Source: Enterobacter hormaechei subsp. hoffmannii (GTDB lineage: Bacteria; Pseudomonadota; Gammaproteobacteria; Enterobacterales; Enterobacteriaceae). From it: a stretch of DNA of 64,000 nucleotides. Below the pieces are notes generated by a model. The model saw nothing but the letters and a program-made list of their open reading frames with translations, was not told the origin of the DNA and searched no databases. Where the stretch lies: assembly GCF_001729745.1 (NCBI RefSeq), contig NZ_CP017186.1, positions 2,790,001 through 2,854,000 of the forward strand, in the 5' to 3' direction. Shown here piece after piece: positions 9,003-17,501 of the stretch (its first letter is position 1; every line of letters begins with the position of its first letter). Made by a program: the position numbers and the translations under genes.

Positions 9003-9791
9003 ATGCTTACATTCAGAACGGTGATTGCCGCCCTGACCTTCACCACCCTCAGCGCGGGCGCGCTTGCGCAGGAGGTGACGGTGATGATTTCTGGCGGCTT
9101 CAAAGCGGCGCTGGAGAAGCTGACGCCGCAGTACGAAGCGCAAAGCGGCGACAGGCTCATTGTGGTCTCCGGCCCGTCGATGGGCAAAACACCGCAGGCC
9201 ATTCCGGCTCGGCTCGCCCGGGGCGAAAAAGCGGACGTGGTGATTATGGTTGGAGATGCGCTGGCGAAACTGGAACAGGATCGCAGGACGGCGGCGGGCT
9301 CCCGCGTGGAGCTGGCGGATTCGCCCGTCGGGATGGTCGTCAAAGCGGGCGCGCCGGTGCCGGATATCAGTACGGTACCCGCCCTGCGGCAAACGCTGCT
9401 GAAGGCGCATTCCATGGCTTATTCCGACAGCGCCAGCGGCCGGTATGTTGAGAGCCAGTTGTTCCGTAAGCTGGGCATCGACGGCCAGGTCCAAAATAAA
9501 GCGCACCGGGTTGAGCGCATCCCGGTGGCGTCTGAAGTGGCAAAAGGGAAATACGATCTCGGCTTTCAGCAGGTGAGCGAGCTTCTGCCGGTCCCGGGCG
9601 TGACGTTTGTGGGTAAGTTGCCTGACGACATACAGTACATTACCCGTTTCGCCGGAGCCGTAACGCAGAAGGCCGACCATCCTGAGCAGGGAAAAGCGCT
9701 GCTGGCCTTTCTCTCCTCGCCACAGGCGGCCAGCGTCATTACGGCAACGGGCTTAACGCCCGTCAGTGCACCTCGCGATACTGCTCGGTGA
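9003..9791 (+). CDS. Orphan periplasmic substrate-binding protein, ModA-like
   Basis: The 262-residue product has a signal peptide (MLTFRTVIAALTF, cleavage near GALAQ-E) and a single class II periplasmic binding fold, with the ModA-like opening GGFKAALEKLTPQYE and the mid-domain AYSDSASGRYVES. No ABC permease or ATPase gene is nearby, so it is an orphan. It begins 6 bases after citA behind the strong ribosome-binding site AAGGAG (8989-8994), and is almost surely cotranscribed. A sensing or substrate-capture role alongside the symporter is inference; molybdate transport is unlikely in this context. Its last 29 bases overlap the convergent LysR gene. Confidence 0.8.
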   Translation: MLTFRTVIAALTFTTLSAGALAQEVTVMISGGFKAALEKLTPQYEAQSGDRLIVVSGPSMGKTPQAIPARLARGEKADVVIMVGDALAKLEQDRRTAAGSRVELADSPVGMVVKAGAPVPDISTVPALRQTLLKAHSMAYSDSASGRYVESQLFRKLGIDGQVQNKAHRVERIPVASEVAKGKYDLGFQQVSELLPVPGVTFVGKLPDDIQYITRFAGAVTQKADHPEQGKALLAFLSSPQAASVITATGLTPVSAPRDTAR

Positions 9792-10665
9792 TCAGCGTTT
9801 CGAGTTCGGCAGCAATGTAGGACTGGATCCGCCCGCGGCGGCGAATCAACCCCACGGTTCGCCTGACCTCTGGCTCGGTTAAAGGCACCGACGTCAGCAG
9901 CGAATGCTCTGCGCGGGGCATTGACATGGCGGGAACGGCCGCAATGCCGATCCCGGCTTCAACCATCCCGAGCATAGTCGTCACGTGCCGCGTTTCGCAG
10001 ATGCTGGGGCGCTCAGGCCGAATATGTCCGACCCGCTGGTCGAGAAGATTGCGGTTGCCGGAGGTCTTATCCAGACCGATATAATCCTGCTGATAAAAAG
10101 CCTGCCACGTCAGGCTTTTTCTTTTTGCAAGCGGGCTGTCTCGTCGGCAGGCGGCCACGTAGACGTCCTCCACCAGCGGGACAAACTCGATGTCGGGCTG
10201 TAAACTCCGGGCAAAGCAGATACCAAAATCCGCCTGTCCGCGGGTGACGGCCTCGATAACATTTCCGGCGCTGCTGTCGATAAGTTTAATGCGCACGCGG
10301 GGGTAACGAGACTGAAAGCGGCGGATCACATCCGGCATAAAGTAACAGGCGGCTGACGGCACTGTCGCCACGGTGATTAATCCCGTGCGCTCCTCGCTGG
10401 CCTTATCGATATCCGAAAGCATGGACTCCACGTCGACAAGCAGTTGCCCGCACCGGTCGGCAAAGGTCTGTCCATACAGGGTCAGCGTGACGCGCCGGGT
10501 GGTTCTGTCGAACAGTTTTGTCCCCAGTGCCGCCTCCAGCTTTTCAATTCTTCGACTCAACGCCGACTGGGAAAGGCAAATAGATTCTGCCGCAAGACGG
10601 AAATTGCCGTATTCCAGTAAAGCGCGGAAGGCGTAGAGATCGTTGAGGTCAAAATTGACGGGCAT
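9763..10665 (-). CDS. LysR-family transcriptional regulator next to citA
   Basis: This is a standard LysR-type regulator of 300 residues with a canonical helix-turn-helix (FRLAAESICLSQSALSRRIEKLE) and an effector-binding domain. I place the start at ATG 10665, nine bases after AAGGAT; a GTG at 10686 is in frame but lacks a better site. It converges on the orphan binding-protein gene with a 29-base overlap, so the two transcripts are antisense at their ends. Its position suggests control of the citA operon, although it is not divergent from that promoter. Upstream lies the small inverted repeat AGGGG-ATA-CCCCT (10741-10753), a possible site for autoregulation. Confidence 0.85.
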   Translation of the reverse strand: MPVNFDLNDLYAFRALLEYGNFRLAAESICLSQSALSRRIEKLEAALGTKLFDRTTRRVTLTLYGQTFADRCGQLLVDVESMLSDIDKASEERTGLITVATVPSAACYFMPDVIRRFQSRYPRVRIKLIDSSAGNVIEAVTRGQADFGICFARSLQPDIEFVPLVEDVYVAACRRDSPLAKRKSLTWQAFYQQDYIGLDKTSGNRNLLDQRVGHIRPERPSICETRHVTTMLGMVEAGIGIAAVPAMSMPRAEHSLLTSVPLTEPEVRRTVGLIRRRGRIQSYIAAELETLITEQYREVH

Positions 10666-10931
10666 ACTGACGGGATCCTTAAGCACGGTAGGGTAAGAAG
10701 AGATTTATCATAGCCGCGTACGACATACTTCACAAAATGAAGGGGATACCCCTAAAGCGCTATCAACCTGACGGCACATAGTGATAGTTTATGCGGGCTG
10801 GATTCCTCTTAAACAGGCTGCCAGTCTGCATGCCGCCGAAGAGGAGTGTCATACTGCTTAACAGAGTATGTTGGCATGCTAACAGCCCCTGACCTTTCCA
10901 TTTTGTTCACGTGCGAGTAACGAGCAAAGCG

Positions 10932-11729
10932 ATGATTAAGTGGCCCTGGAAAACGAACGAAGCTGGTCGAAATATGGCGCTGCCCTGGGATGAGGCTCTG
11001 GCGATCCCCGTGCTGGCGAATCTCTTGCCTGAAGAGCAATCAAAGCTGATTCAGCTGGCCGAGCGTTTTTTACAGCAAAAACGGCTGGTGCCGCTACAGG
11101 GCTTCGAACTGGATCCGCTTAAAAATTCGCGCATCGCCCTGCTCTTCTGCTTACCGGTACTGGAGCTGGGTATCGAATGGCTGGATGGCTTCCATGAAGT
11201 GCTGATCTACCCGGCGCCGTTTATCGTCGATGATGAGTGGGAGGATGACATCGGGCTGGTGCACAACCAGCGTATGGTGCAGTCCGGGCAGAGCTGGCAG
11301 CAAGGGCCGATCATCCTCAACTGGCTGGATATTCAGGACTCGTTCGATGCCTCGGGCTTCAACCTGATCATTCACGAAGTAGCGCATAAGCTGGATACCC
11401 GCAACGGCGATCGCGCCAGCGGCGTGCCGCTGATCCCGCTGCGTGAAGTCGCGGGATGGGAGCACGACCTGCACGCGGCGATGGAAAACATTCAGGATGA
11501 GATAGACCTGGTGGGTGAAAGCGCGGCCAGCATTGATGCCTATGCCGCGACCGATCCCGCCGAGTGCTTTGCGGTGCTGTCCGAGTATTTCTTTAGCGCA
11601 CCTGAGCTTTTTGCCCCACGCTTCCCGGCGCTGTGGCAGCGTTTCTGTCATTTTTACCAGCAGGATCCGCTCCAGCGTCTGCGGCAAAGTGAGGACGCAG
11701 CCAGCACCTCCTCTCATCCGTTCCACTAA
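10932..11729 (+). CDS. mtfA: Mlc titration factor MtfA, zinc peptidase
   Basis: MtfA (formerly YeeI) is a cytosolic zinc aminopeptidase that binds the repressor Mlc and so relieves repression of the glucose phosphotransferase gene ptsG. The zinc motif HEVAH lies at residues 148-152, where it is expected. I place the start at ATG 10932 (MIKWPWK), which gives 265 residues as in E. coli; the frame continues upstream to 10911 without support. In E. coli mtfA lies beside the tRNA gene asnT. Here the aerobactin locus separates it from the first tRNA-Asn. Its stop overlaps the stop of shiF by four bases. Confidence 0.93.
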   Translation: MIKWPWKTNEAGRNMALPWDEALAIPVLANLLPEEQSKLIQLAERFLQQKRLVPLQGFELDPLKNSRIALLFCLPVLELGIEWLDGFHEVLIYPAPFIVDDEWEDDIGLVHNQRMVQSGQSWQQGPIILNWLDIQDSFDASGFNLIIHEVAHKLDTRNGDRASGVPLIPLREVAGWEHDLHAAMENIQDEIDLVGESAASIDAYAATDPAECFAVLSEYFFSAPELFAPRFPALWQRFCHFYQQDPLQRLRQSEDAASTSSHPFH

Positions 11730-12934
11730 TGTTCAGCAGGGGTACGATCGGTCGATCGTACCCACACGCTCACCGCGAGAAACAGCAGCGCCATTCCCCA
11801 TGCGGCAGTAATCAAAAACTGCTCACCGTAAAAGCGCGTCACCACGGGTACCAGCAGCGCACTGGCCCCGTACCCCAGCGTATGGCTGGTGGCGATCACC
11901 CCTGCCCCTTTGCCCGTCGTCAGCCGATCGTTGAGCAAAAGCTGGTATCCCGGCGTGGCCATGGCGGCACCCAGCGAGGTGATGACAATGCCCACGTAGA
12001 ACAGGGCTAAACTGGCGAGACACATCAGCCCAAGCCCCGCCACCATCAAGACCGCGGCAATTAAGAGTAAAACCCTCGGGCTAAAATGCTGCGGGCGTAC
12101 CACCAGAAACTGCGCCGCCATGGTCGCCAGCGCGGCCAGGCTCAGCAGCAGGGCGACATGATGGCTGATTTGCACGGCATCGCCATTAAATAACGGATGA
12201 AGATGCGGCGATAAACCAAGCTGCATCAGGCTGACCAACGCCGCCAGCAGCAGCGCCAGCAGCAGGAAAGGCATCATAGAGGCCTGTAACCGCGTCGACT
12301 GGTGCGCCACCGGCGGCAGCGGGGGATCGGCGGCTTCGCGCAGCACCAGAAGCAGCGCGATAAACGGTGCCAGCGCCATCAGCCAGAGCGGTGCGACCGG
12401 GCTGACGCTGAGCATCAGCGCGGCCAGAGGCGGTCCCAGCAGACGCCCGCAGCTAAGGCCAGAGCTTATCGTTGCCAGCGCCGCCATTCTTTTATCCAGC
12501 CCCGCGCGTTGAATGGCCCACGTCTGGGCCGCAGGCACCAGCCCCGATACCGTCAGGCCGTACAGCATGCGCGACAGAACCAGGCCCGCCATTCCCCAGA
12601 GGGCATTCAGCGCGCCGTTGGCCATCGCCCAGACCACCAGCGCCATCAGGACGAAGCTCGCCAGATAGCCGCCTAACGAGGCCAGCATCACGACCTTACA
12701 GCCGTGCCGCTCGCTCTGGCGTCCCCACCAGGGCGATGCGGGTAAAAAGAGCATCGAGCCGAACATCAGCAGCCCGGCCCAGACGGAGAGCGACAGTCCG
12801 GTCAGGGAGACCAGCTGCGGCAGCATGACCAGCAAACCGTTTTGTCCGATACCCAATAAACCGGCGCCCAGTGCAAGGGGCCAGTTTGCCTTCGGGGCCA
12901 TATTGTCAGTGATGTTCTCAGTACAGGTGCGCAT
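11726..12934 (-). CDS. shiF: MFS transporter ShiF of the aerobactin locus
   Basis: This 402-residue major facilitator protein with about twelve hydrophobic segments is encoded divergently from iucA, the position of shiF in known aerobactin loci. ShiF is thought to take part in aerobactin export or precursor transport. No strong ribosome-binding site precedes ATG 12934; an internal ATG at 12901 ([12 protein letters not shown]) is an alternative that begins close to the first membrane segment. The shared divergent promoter region carries probable Fur boxes. The 3' end contains a long palindrome (11740-11763). Confidence 0.85.
   Translation of the reverse strand: MRTCTENITDNMAPKANWPLALGAGLLGIGQNGLLVMLPQLVSLTGLSLSVWAGLLMFGSMLFLPASPWWGRQSERHGCKVVMLASLGGYLASFVLMALVVWAMANGALNALWGMAGLVLSRMLYGLTVSGLVPAAQTWAIQRAGLDKRMAALATISSGLSCGRLLGPPLAALMLSVSPVAPLWLMALAPFIALLLVLREAADPPLPPVAHQSTRLQASMMPFLLLALLLAALVSLMQLGLSPHLHPLFNGDAVQISHHVALLLSLAALATMAAQFLVVRPQHFSPRVLLLIAAVLMVAGLGLMCLASLALFYVGIVITSLGAAMATPGYQLLLNDRLTTGKGAGVIATSHTLGYGASALLVPVVTRFYGEQFLITAAWGMALLFLAVSVWVRSTDRTPAEH
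11740..11763. repeat. 24-base near-perfect palindrome in the 3' end of shiF
   Basis: Arms of 11 bases (GGGTACGATCG and CGATCGTACCC) surround only two bases. The element lies inside the last codons of shiF, 10 bases past the mtfA stop. It could fold into a strong hairpin on both convergent transcripts, though no T-run follows, or be bound by a dimeric protein. It contains two GATC sites. Confidence 0.55.
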
Positions 12935-12945
12935 AGAATTGTGAA

Positions 12946-12964
12946 GATAATGTCAATAAATGTG
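12946..12964. promoter_or_regulatory. Possible second Fur box upstream of shiF
   Basis: The stretch beginning GATAATGTCAATAAATGTG matches the 19-base Fur consensus GATAATGATAATCATTATC at about 13 positions. It lies close to the shiF start, where it could repress that gene. It is weaker than the site at 13032-13050. Confidence 0.4.
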
Positions 12965-13031
12965 TGGAAATTATGAAGTTTATGAAAACAAATATTGCAA
13001 AAATAGTTGCGGCTGTAAACAGAATGAATAT

Positions 13032-13050
13032 CATAACGAGAATTATTATC
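13032..13050. promoter_or_regulatory. Fur box and promoter of iucA
   Basis: CATAACGAGAATTATTATC matches the 19-base Fur consensus at 15 positions. It overlaps a possible -10 element TATCAT (13029-13034) that stands 16 bases after TTGCGG (13007-13012). Iron-loaded Fur bound here would block the aerobactin operon promoter, as is known for this operon in other bacteria. Confidence 0.65.
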
Positions 13051-13072
13051 AGTCATGGAATGAGGTACATCT

Positions 13073-14815
13073 ATGCGTGCTCTGCCCCGCTCCGCCGGTA
13101 CAGATGTTGCGGCCCAGTGTTTTTTGAACGCGCTGCTGCGCGAAACGAAGGACTGGCACTATCTTCCCGCAACCCGTGCGGATGAGTTATCGCAGATACA
13201 TATCCCGCTCTCCCCAACCCAGGCCATCCGGGTTCCGGTACGCTATTTCTCCCCCACGCAGCATCACCAGTATTGTTTCCCGGCCACGCTGATTCAGGCT
13301 GACAGCGACGGCGGTGACACGGTCACATTCCATCAACTGATTGATTTCATTCTTGAAAAAGAGACAGTAAAAGGCGCTCTGGACGCCGATACGCTGGCCC
13401 GCTTTAAGCAGCGCGTCCTGGAGAGCCATACGCACACCTGGCAGGCCATTGATTTACGCCACAACTGGGCAAACCTGCGCGATAAGCCGCTGACCTTTGC
13501 CGAAGCGGAACAGGCGCTGCTGGTCGGCCATGCTTTTCATCCTGCCCCAAAATCGCACGAGCCGTTTAACGAGGCCGAGGCGCGCCGCTATCTGCCGGAT
13601 TTCGCCTCGCGCTTCCCGCTGCGCTGGTTTGCGGTTGAGCATGAACTGATTGCCGGGGACAGTCTGAACGTCTCCCTGCGTGAACGTCTGCTGCGCTTCG
13701 CGGCCCAGAGTGCGCCGGATCTTCTCGGCCACTTCACCGACACCCGCTGGCTGCTGCCGATGCATCCGTGGCAGGCTGCCTATTTGCTGGAGCAGCCGTG
13801 GTGCCAGCGTCTGGTTGAAAAAGGCGCCCTGCGGGATCTTGGCGAGGCGGGCGCACAGTGGCTGCCTACCAGCTCTTCCCGCTCGCTGTACAGCGAAACC
13901 AATAGCGACATGATTAAGTTTTCCCTCAGCGTGCGGCTGACCAACTCCGTGCGCACGCTGTCGGTCAAAGAAGTTAAGCGCGGCATGCGCCTGGCGCGGC
14001 TGGCGAAAACGGCACGCTGGCAGGAACTCCAGGCGCGCTACCCGACCATGCGCGTGATGCAGGAAGACGGCTGGGCCGGGCTGCGCGATGAAAGCGGCGT
14101 CATTCAGGAAGAGAGCCTGATGGCCCTGCGCGTCAACCTGCTGTTTGATACGCCAGATACCCAAACCAACGTGCTGGTGAGCCTGACCCAGGCGGCACCG
14201 GACGGCGGCGACAGCCTGCTGGCGGCAGCGGTGCGCCGTCTGAGCCAGCGTCTGGATCTCCCGCTCGCCCAGGCCGCGCGCTGCTGGCTGGACGCCTACT
14301 GCGACCGCGTATTGCTTCCGCTGTTCAGCGCCGAGGCGGACTACGGTCTGGTCCTGCTGGCGCACCAGCAAAATATCCTCGTTGAGATGCAGCAGGATTT
14401 CCCCGTTGGGCTGATCTACCGCGATTGTCAGGGCAGCGCCTGGACCGAAGGGGCCGACGCGTGGCTGAAAGAGGCAGGCGAAACCGAGGTGGAAAACCGC
14501 TTCGGTGAGAGCCAGCTGCTGCGCTACTTCCCTTATTACCTGCTGCTGAACTCTACCCTTGCCGTCACCGCCGCGCTCGCCGCTGCCGGCTTCGACAGCG
14601 AAGAGAACCTGATGCCCCGCGTGCGTGACGCACTGGCCAAACTGCGCATGACGGCGAAGCAGACCCGCTGCCTTGATTATGTGCTCGACAGCCCGACCTG
14701 GAACTGCAAAGGCAACTTCTTCTGCTACCTGCACGATCGCAACGAAAACACCATCGTCGATCCGGCGGTGATCTATTTCGACTTTAGCAACCCGTTTTAT
14801 AAGGAGAAGGCGTGA
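13073..14815 (+). CDS. iucA: Aerobactin synthetase component IucA
   Basis: IucA is an NRPS-independent siderophore synthetase. It uses ATP to join citrate with one N6-acetyl-N6-hydroxylysine in aerobactin synthesis in the cytoplasm. The 580-residue length matches the family. The ATP-binding motifs are visible: LLPMHPWQAAYL, then TSSSRSLYSETNSDMIKFS followed by NSVRTLS. The C-terminal FhuF-like iron reductase region (NCKGNFFCYLHDRN) is also present. It is the first gene of iucABCD-iutA and sits behind a Fur box. The stop codon overlaps the start of iucB by one base. Confidence 0.95.
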   Translation: MRALPRSAGTDVAAQCFLNALLRETKDWHYLPATRADELSQIHIPLSPTQAIRVPVRYFSPTQHHQYCFPATLIQADSDGGDTVTFHQLIDFILEKETVKGALDADTLARFKQRVLESHTHTWQAIDLRHNWANLRDKPLTFAEAEQALLVGHAFHPAPKSHEPFNEAEARRYLPDFASRFPLRWFAVEHELIAGDSLNVSLRERLLRFAAQSAPDLLGHFTDTRWLLPMHPWQAAYLLEQPWCQRLVEKGALRDLGEAGAQWLPTSSSRSLYSETNSDMIKFSLSVRLTNSVRTLSVKEVKRGMRLARLAKTARWQELQARYPTMRVMQEDGWAGLRDESGVIQEESLMALRVNLLFDTPDTQTNVLVSLTQAAPDGGDSLLAAAVRRLSQRLDLPLAQAARCWLDAYCDRVLLPLFSAEADYGLVLLAHQQNILVEMQQDFPVGLIYRDCQGSAWTEGADAWLKEAGETEVENRFGESQLLRYFPYYLLLNSTLAVTAALAAAGFDSEENLMPRVRDALAKLRMTAKQTRCLDYVLDSPTWNCKGNFFCYLHDRNENTIVDPAVIYFDFSNPFYKEKA

Positions 14816-15762
14816 TGGCAAACGCGAACATCGTCCATTCCGGCTACGGCTTTCGCTGTACGGCCACGGAACAAAACCTGCCGCTGACGCTGGGTCTTGA
14901 CGGCAGCGCGGTCCTTGCGCGTCTGGCCGGGCTCCCGGACGGCTGGCTGGTGGACGCCCTCGACCAGCTGTTTGTTGCCGCACCCGCCCTGACCGGCATT
15001 ACCCTGCCGTGGGCCGCCTGGCAGGATGAACCTCAGGCGCAGGCGCTGTTTAGCCTCGCAAACGGGGATTATCTGGCGCGCGAAATATTCTGGCAGCTGC
15101 CGCTGTGGCTGAAAGGCGAACGTCCGCAGGCGAGCGGCGGAATGCAGTTTGATGAAAGCCGTCAGCTGTACTTCCCGCTGCGCCCTCATCGTCCGCAGGG
15201 CGAAGTGTATCGCCGTTACGATCCGCAGATTAAGCGCACCCTGAGCTTCCGCGTAGCGGACGTGGCGCTGGACGGCGAGCGTTTTACCCGCTGGATGAAC
15301 ACCCCACGCGTGAACGCCTTCTGGGAGATGGCGGGCCCGCAGGCCGAGCAGGAAAACTACCTGCGCCGTCAGCTCGACTCGACCTATTGTTACCCGGTGA
15401 TCGGCTGCTTTGACGATCAGCCATTCGGCTATTTTGAACTCTACTGGGCGGCGGAAGACCGCATTGGCCGCCACTATCGCTGGCAGCCGTTTGACCGCGG
15501 GCTACATATGCTGGTGGGTGAAGAGAACTGGCGCGGGGCGCAGTATATCCGCAGCTGGCTACGCGGCCTCAGCCACTATCTGTATCTCGATGAACCGCGT
15601 ACGGCGCGCATTGTGGCGGAACCGCGCTTCGACAACCAGCGTCTGTTCCGCCATCTGGCATCCGCCGGTTTTGACACGTTGAAAGAGTTCGACTTCCCGC
15701 ACAAACGTTCCCGTCTCATCATGAGCGAGCGTCACCGCTTCTTCCATGAGGTGGAACTGTGA
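14815..15762 (+). CDS. iucB: N6-hydroxylysine O-acetyltransferase IucB
   Basis: IucB is a GNAT-type enzyme that acetylates N6-hydroxylysine to the hydroxamate used by IucA and IucC. The 315-residue length equals that of known IucB. I chose ATG 14815 over GTG 14812; the site AAGGAG (14801-14806) is well spaced for it. The C-terminal half carries the conserved acetyl-CoA region (YCYPVIGCFDDQPFGYFELYW and the RRDRxGRH-like run DRIGRHY). It overlaps iucA by one base and iucC by four, indicating translational coupling through the operon. Confidence 0.95.
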   Translation: MANANIVHSGYGFRCTATEQNLPLTLGLDGSAVLARLAGLPDGWLVDALDQLFVAAPALTGITLPWAAWQDEPQAQALFSLANGDYLAREIFWQLPLWLKGERPQASGGMQFDESRQLYFPLRPHRPQGEVYRRYDPQIKRTLSFRVADVALDGERFTRWMNTPRVNAFWEMAGPQAEQENYLRRQLDSTYCYPVIGCFDDQPFGYFELYWAAEDRIGRHYRWQPFDRGLHMLVGEENWRGAQYIRSWLRGLSHYLYLDEPRTARIVAEPRFDNQRLFRHLASAGFDTLKEFDFPHKRSRLIMSERHRFFHEVEL

Positions 15763-17501
15763 ACGCGCTCTGGCAGAAAGTGAACCGCGAGATGGTGGCG
15801 AAGATCCTCGCTGAACTGGAATATGAACGCACCCTGCGCGCCGAGCCGGTTTCGGCGGACTACTGGCGCATCAGTATGGGCAACGCGACCTGGCAGTTTA
15901 GCGCCACGCGTGGGATCTGGGGCTGGCTGCATATTGACCCTGATACCCTGACCACCGCCAGCGGCGCGGCGGTCGAAGCGGAAAACGCGCTGCTGCAACT
16001 GGCCACCGTGCTGGAGATGAGCGACGCGCAAACGGCGGAGCACATGGAAGATCTCTACGCCACGCTGCGGGGCGACATGCAGCTGTTGCAGGCGCGTGAC
16101 ACGCTGGATGCCGATGCGCTGATCCACCTCGACCCGGACGAATTACAGTGCCTTATGCGCGGTCACCCGAAGTTTATTTTCAACAAGGGACGCCGCGGCT
16201 GGGGGCTGGATGCCCTGCGCCTTTACGCGCCGGAATATCGCGGGCGTTTTCGTCTGCACTGGGTCGCCGTGCAACGCGATCGTCTGGTCTGGAGCAGTGA
16301 CGCCGATTGCGATATCAACACCCTGCTCGCCAGCGCCATGGACGATGCCGAGCGCAACCGATTCGACGCCCGCTGGCAGGAACTGGATCTGGACGACAGC
16401 TGGCTGCCGGTGCCGCTGCATCCGTGGCAGTGGCAGCAAAAAATTGCCATTCATTTCCTGGCACAGCTCGCGCGCGGTGAGATGGTGGAGCTGGGAGAGT
16501 TCGGCGATGAGTATCTGGCGCAGCAGTCCCTGCGCACGCTGACCAACGCCAGCCGTCGCGCGCCGTATGACATCAAGCTGCCGCTGACCATCTACAACAC
16601 TTCCTGCTACCGCGGTATTCCGGGCAAGTATATTGCCGCCGGTCCGCTGGCCTCGCGCTGGCTACAGCAGCAGTTCGCCAGCGATGCCACGCTGATTCAC
16701 TCCGGGGCGCAGGTGCTTGGCGAACCCGCAGCCGGATATCTGTCGCATCCGGGTTATGCCGCATTGCCTGAGGCGCCGTACCGCTATCAGGAGATGCTGG
16801 GGGTGATCTGGCGCGAGAACCCATCCTGCTATTTACAGGATGGCGAACAGGCGGTGCTGATGGCCGCGCTGATGGAAACCGATAACGACGGGCGCCCGCT
16901 GATTGACGCATGGATCAAACGCTCGGGGTTAACCGCAGACGCATGGCTGGAAAAGCTGTTTGAGGCGACGGTGATCCCCTTCTATCACCTGCTCTGCCGC
17001 TACGGGGTGGCGCTCATCGCCCACGGCCAGAACGTCACGCTGGTGATGAAAGATTACGTCCCACAGCGCATTCTGCTGAAGGATTTCCAGGGCGACATGC
17101 GCCTGGTGGACGAGGATTTCCCGCAGGCGCAGAGCCTGCCGGAGCAGGTAAAAGCCGTCACCGCACGCCTCAGTGCGGATTACATCATCCACGACCTGCA
17201 AACCGGCAACTTTGTCACGGTGCTGCGCTTTATTTCCCGTCTCACCCTGCAATGCGGCGTGAGCGAAACCCGCTTCTATCAGATCCTGGCGCAGGTGTTA
17301 CGTCGCTATATGGCCGCCCATCCGGATCTTGCGGCGCGCTTCGCGAAGTTCGACCTGTTTAAGCCGCAGATTATTCGCGTGATCCTCAACCCGGTCAAAC
17401 TGACCTTCTCTGAACACGATGGCGGCAACCGCATGCTGCCGAACTACGTCTGCGATCTTGATAACCCTCTTTTTCTGGTCTCCCAGGAGTCAGCGCAATG
17501 A
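15759..17501 (+). CDS. iucC: Aerobactin synthase IucC
   Basis: IucC is the second NRPS-independent siderophore synthetase and adds the second acetyl-hydroxylysine to complete aerobactin. It has 580 residues, with the family motifs PVPLHPWQWQQK, LTNASRRAPYDIKLPLT and NTSCYRGIPGKY, and a C-terminal iron-reductase-like region. It starts with GTG 15759, which overlaps the iucB stop codon by four bases and leaves the site GAGGTG about eight bases upstream. The iucD start overlaps its stop in the same way. Confidence 0.95.
   Translation: MNALWQKVNREMVAKILAELEYERTLRAEPVSADYWRISMGNATWQFSATRGIWGWLHIDPDTLTTASGAAVEAENALLQLATVLEMSDAQTAEHMEDLYATLRGDMQLLQARDTLDADALIHLDPDELQCLMRGHPKFIFNKGRRGWGLDALRLYAPEYRGRFRLHWVAVQRDRLVWSSDADCDINTLLASAMDDAERNRFDARWQELDLDDSWLPVPLHPWQWQQKIAIHFLAQLARGEMVELGEFGDEYLAQQSLRTLTNASRRAPYDIKLPLTIYNTSCYRGIPGKYIAAGPLASRWLQQQFASDATLIHSGAQVLGEPAAGYLSHPGYAALPEAPYRYQEMLGVIWRENPSCYLQDGEQAVLMAALMETDNDGRPLIDAWIKRSGLTADAWLEKLFEATVIPFYHLLCRYGVALIAHGQNVTLVMKDYVPQRILLKDFQGDMRLVDEDFPQAQSLPEQVKAVTARLSADYIIHDLQTGNFVTVLRFISRLTLQCGVSETRFYQILAQVLRRYMAAHPDLAARFAKFDLFKPQIIRVILNPVKLTFSEHDGGNRMLPNYVCDLDNPLFLVSQESAQ

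Noticed and set aside
10687..10931. Integrase remnant or attachment site on the mtfA side of the aerobactin locus
   Set aside because: I found no copy of the 17-base tRNA-Asn core and no recombinase-like frame in this interval.
13454..14983. Minus-strand open frame of 509 codons opposite iucA
   Set aside because: It mirrors the high-GC third-position pattern of iucA, has no family features, and its composition (many Gln, Arg, Ala) is typical of a shadow frame.
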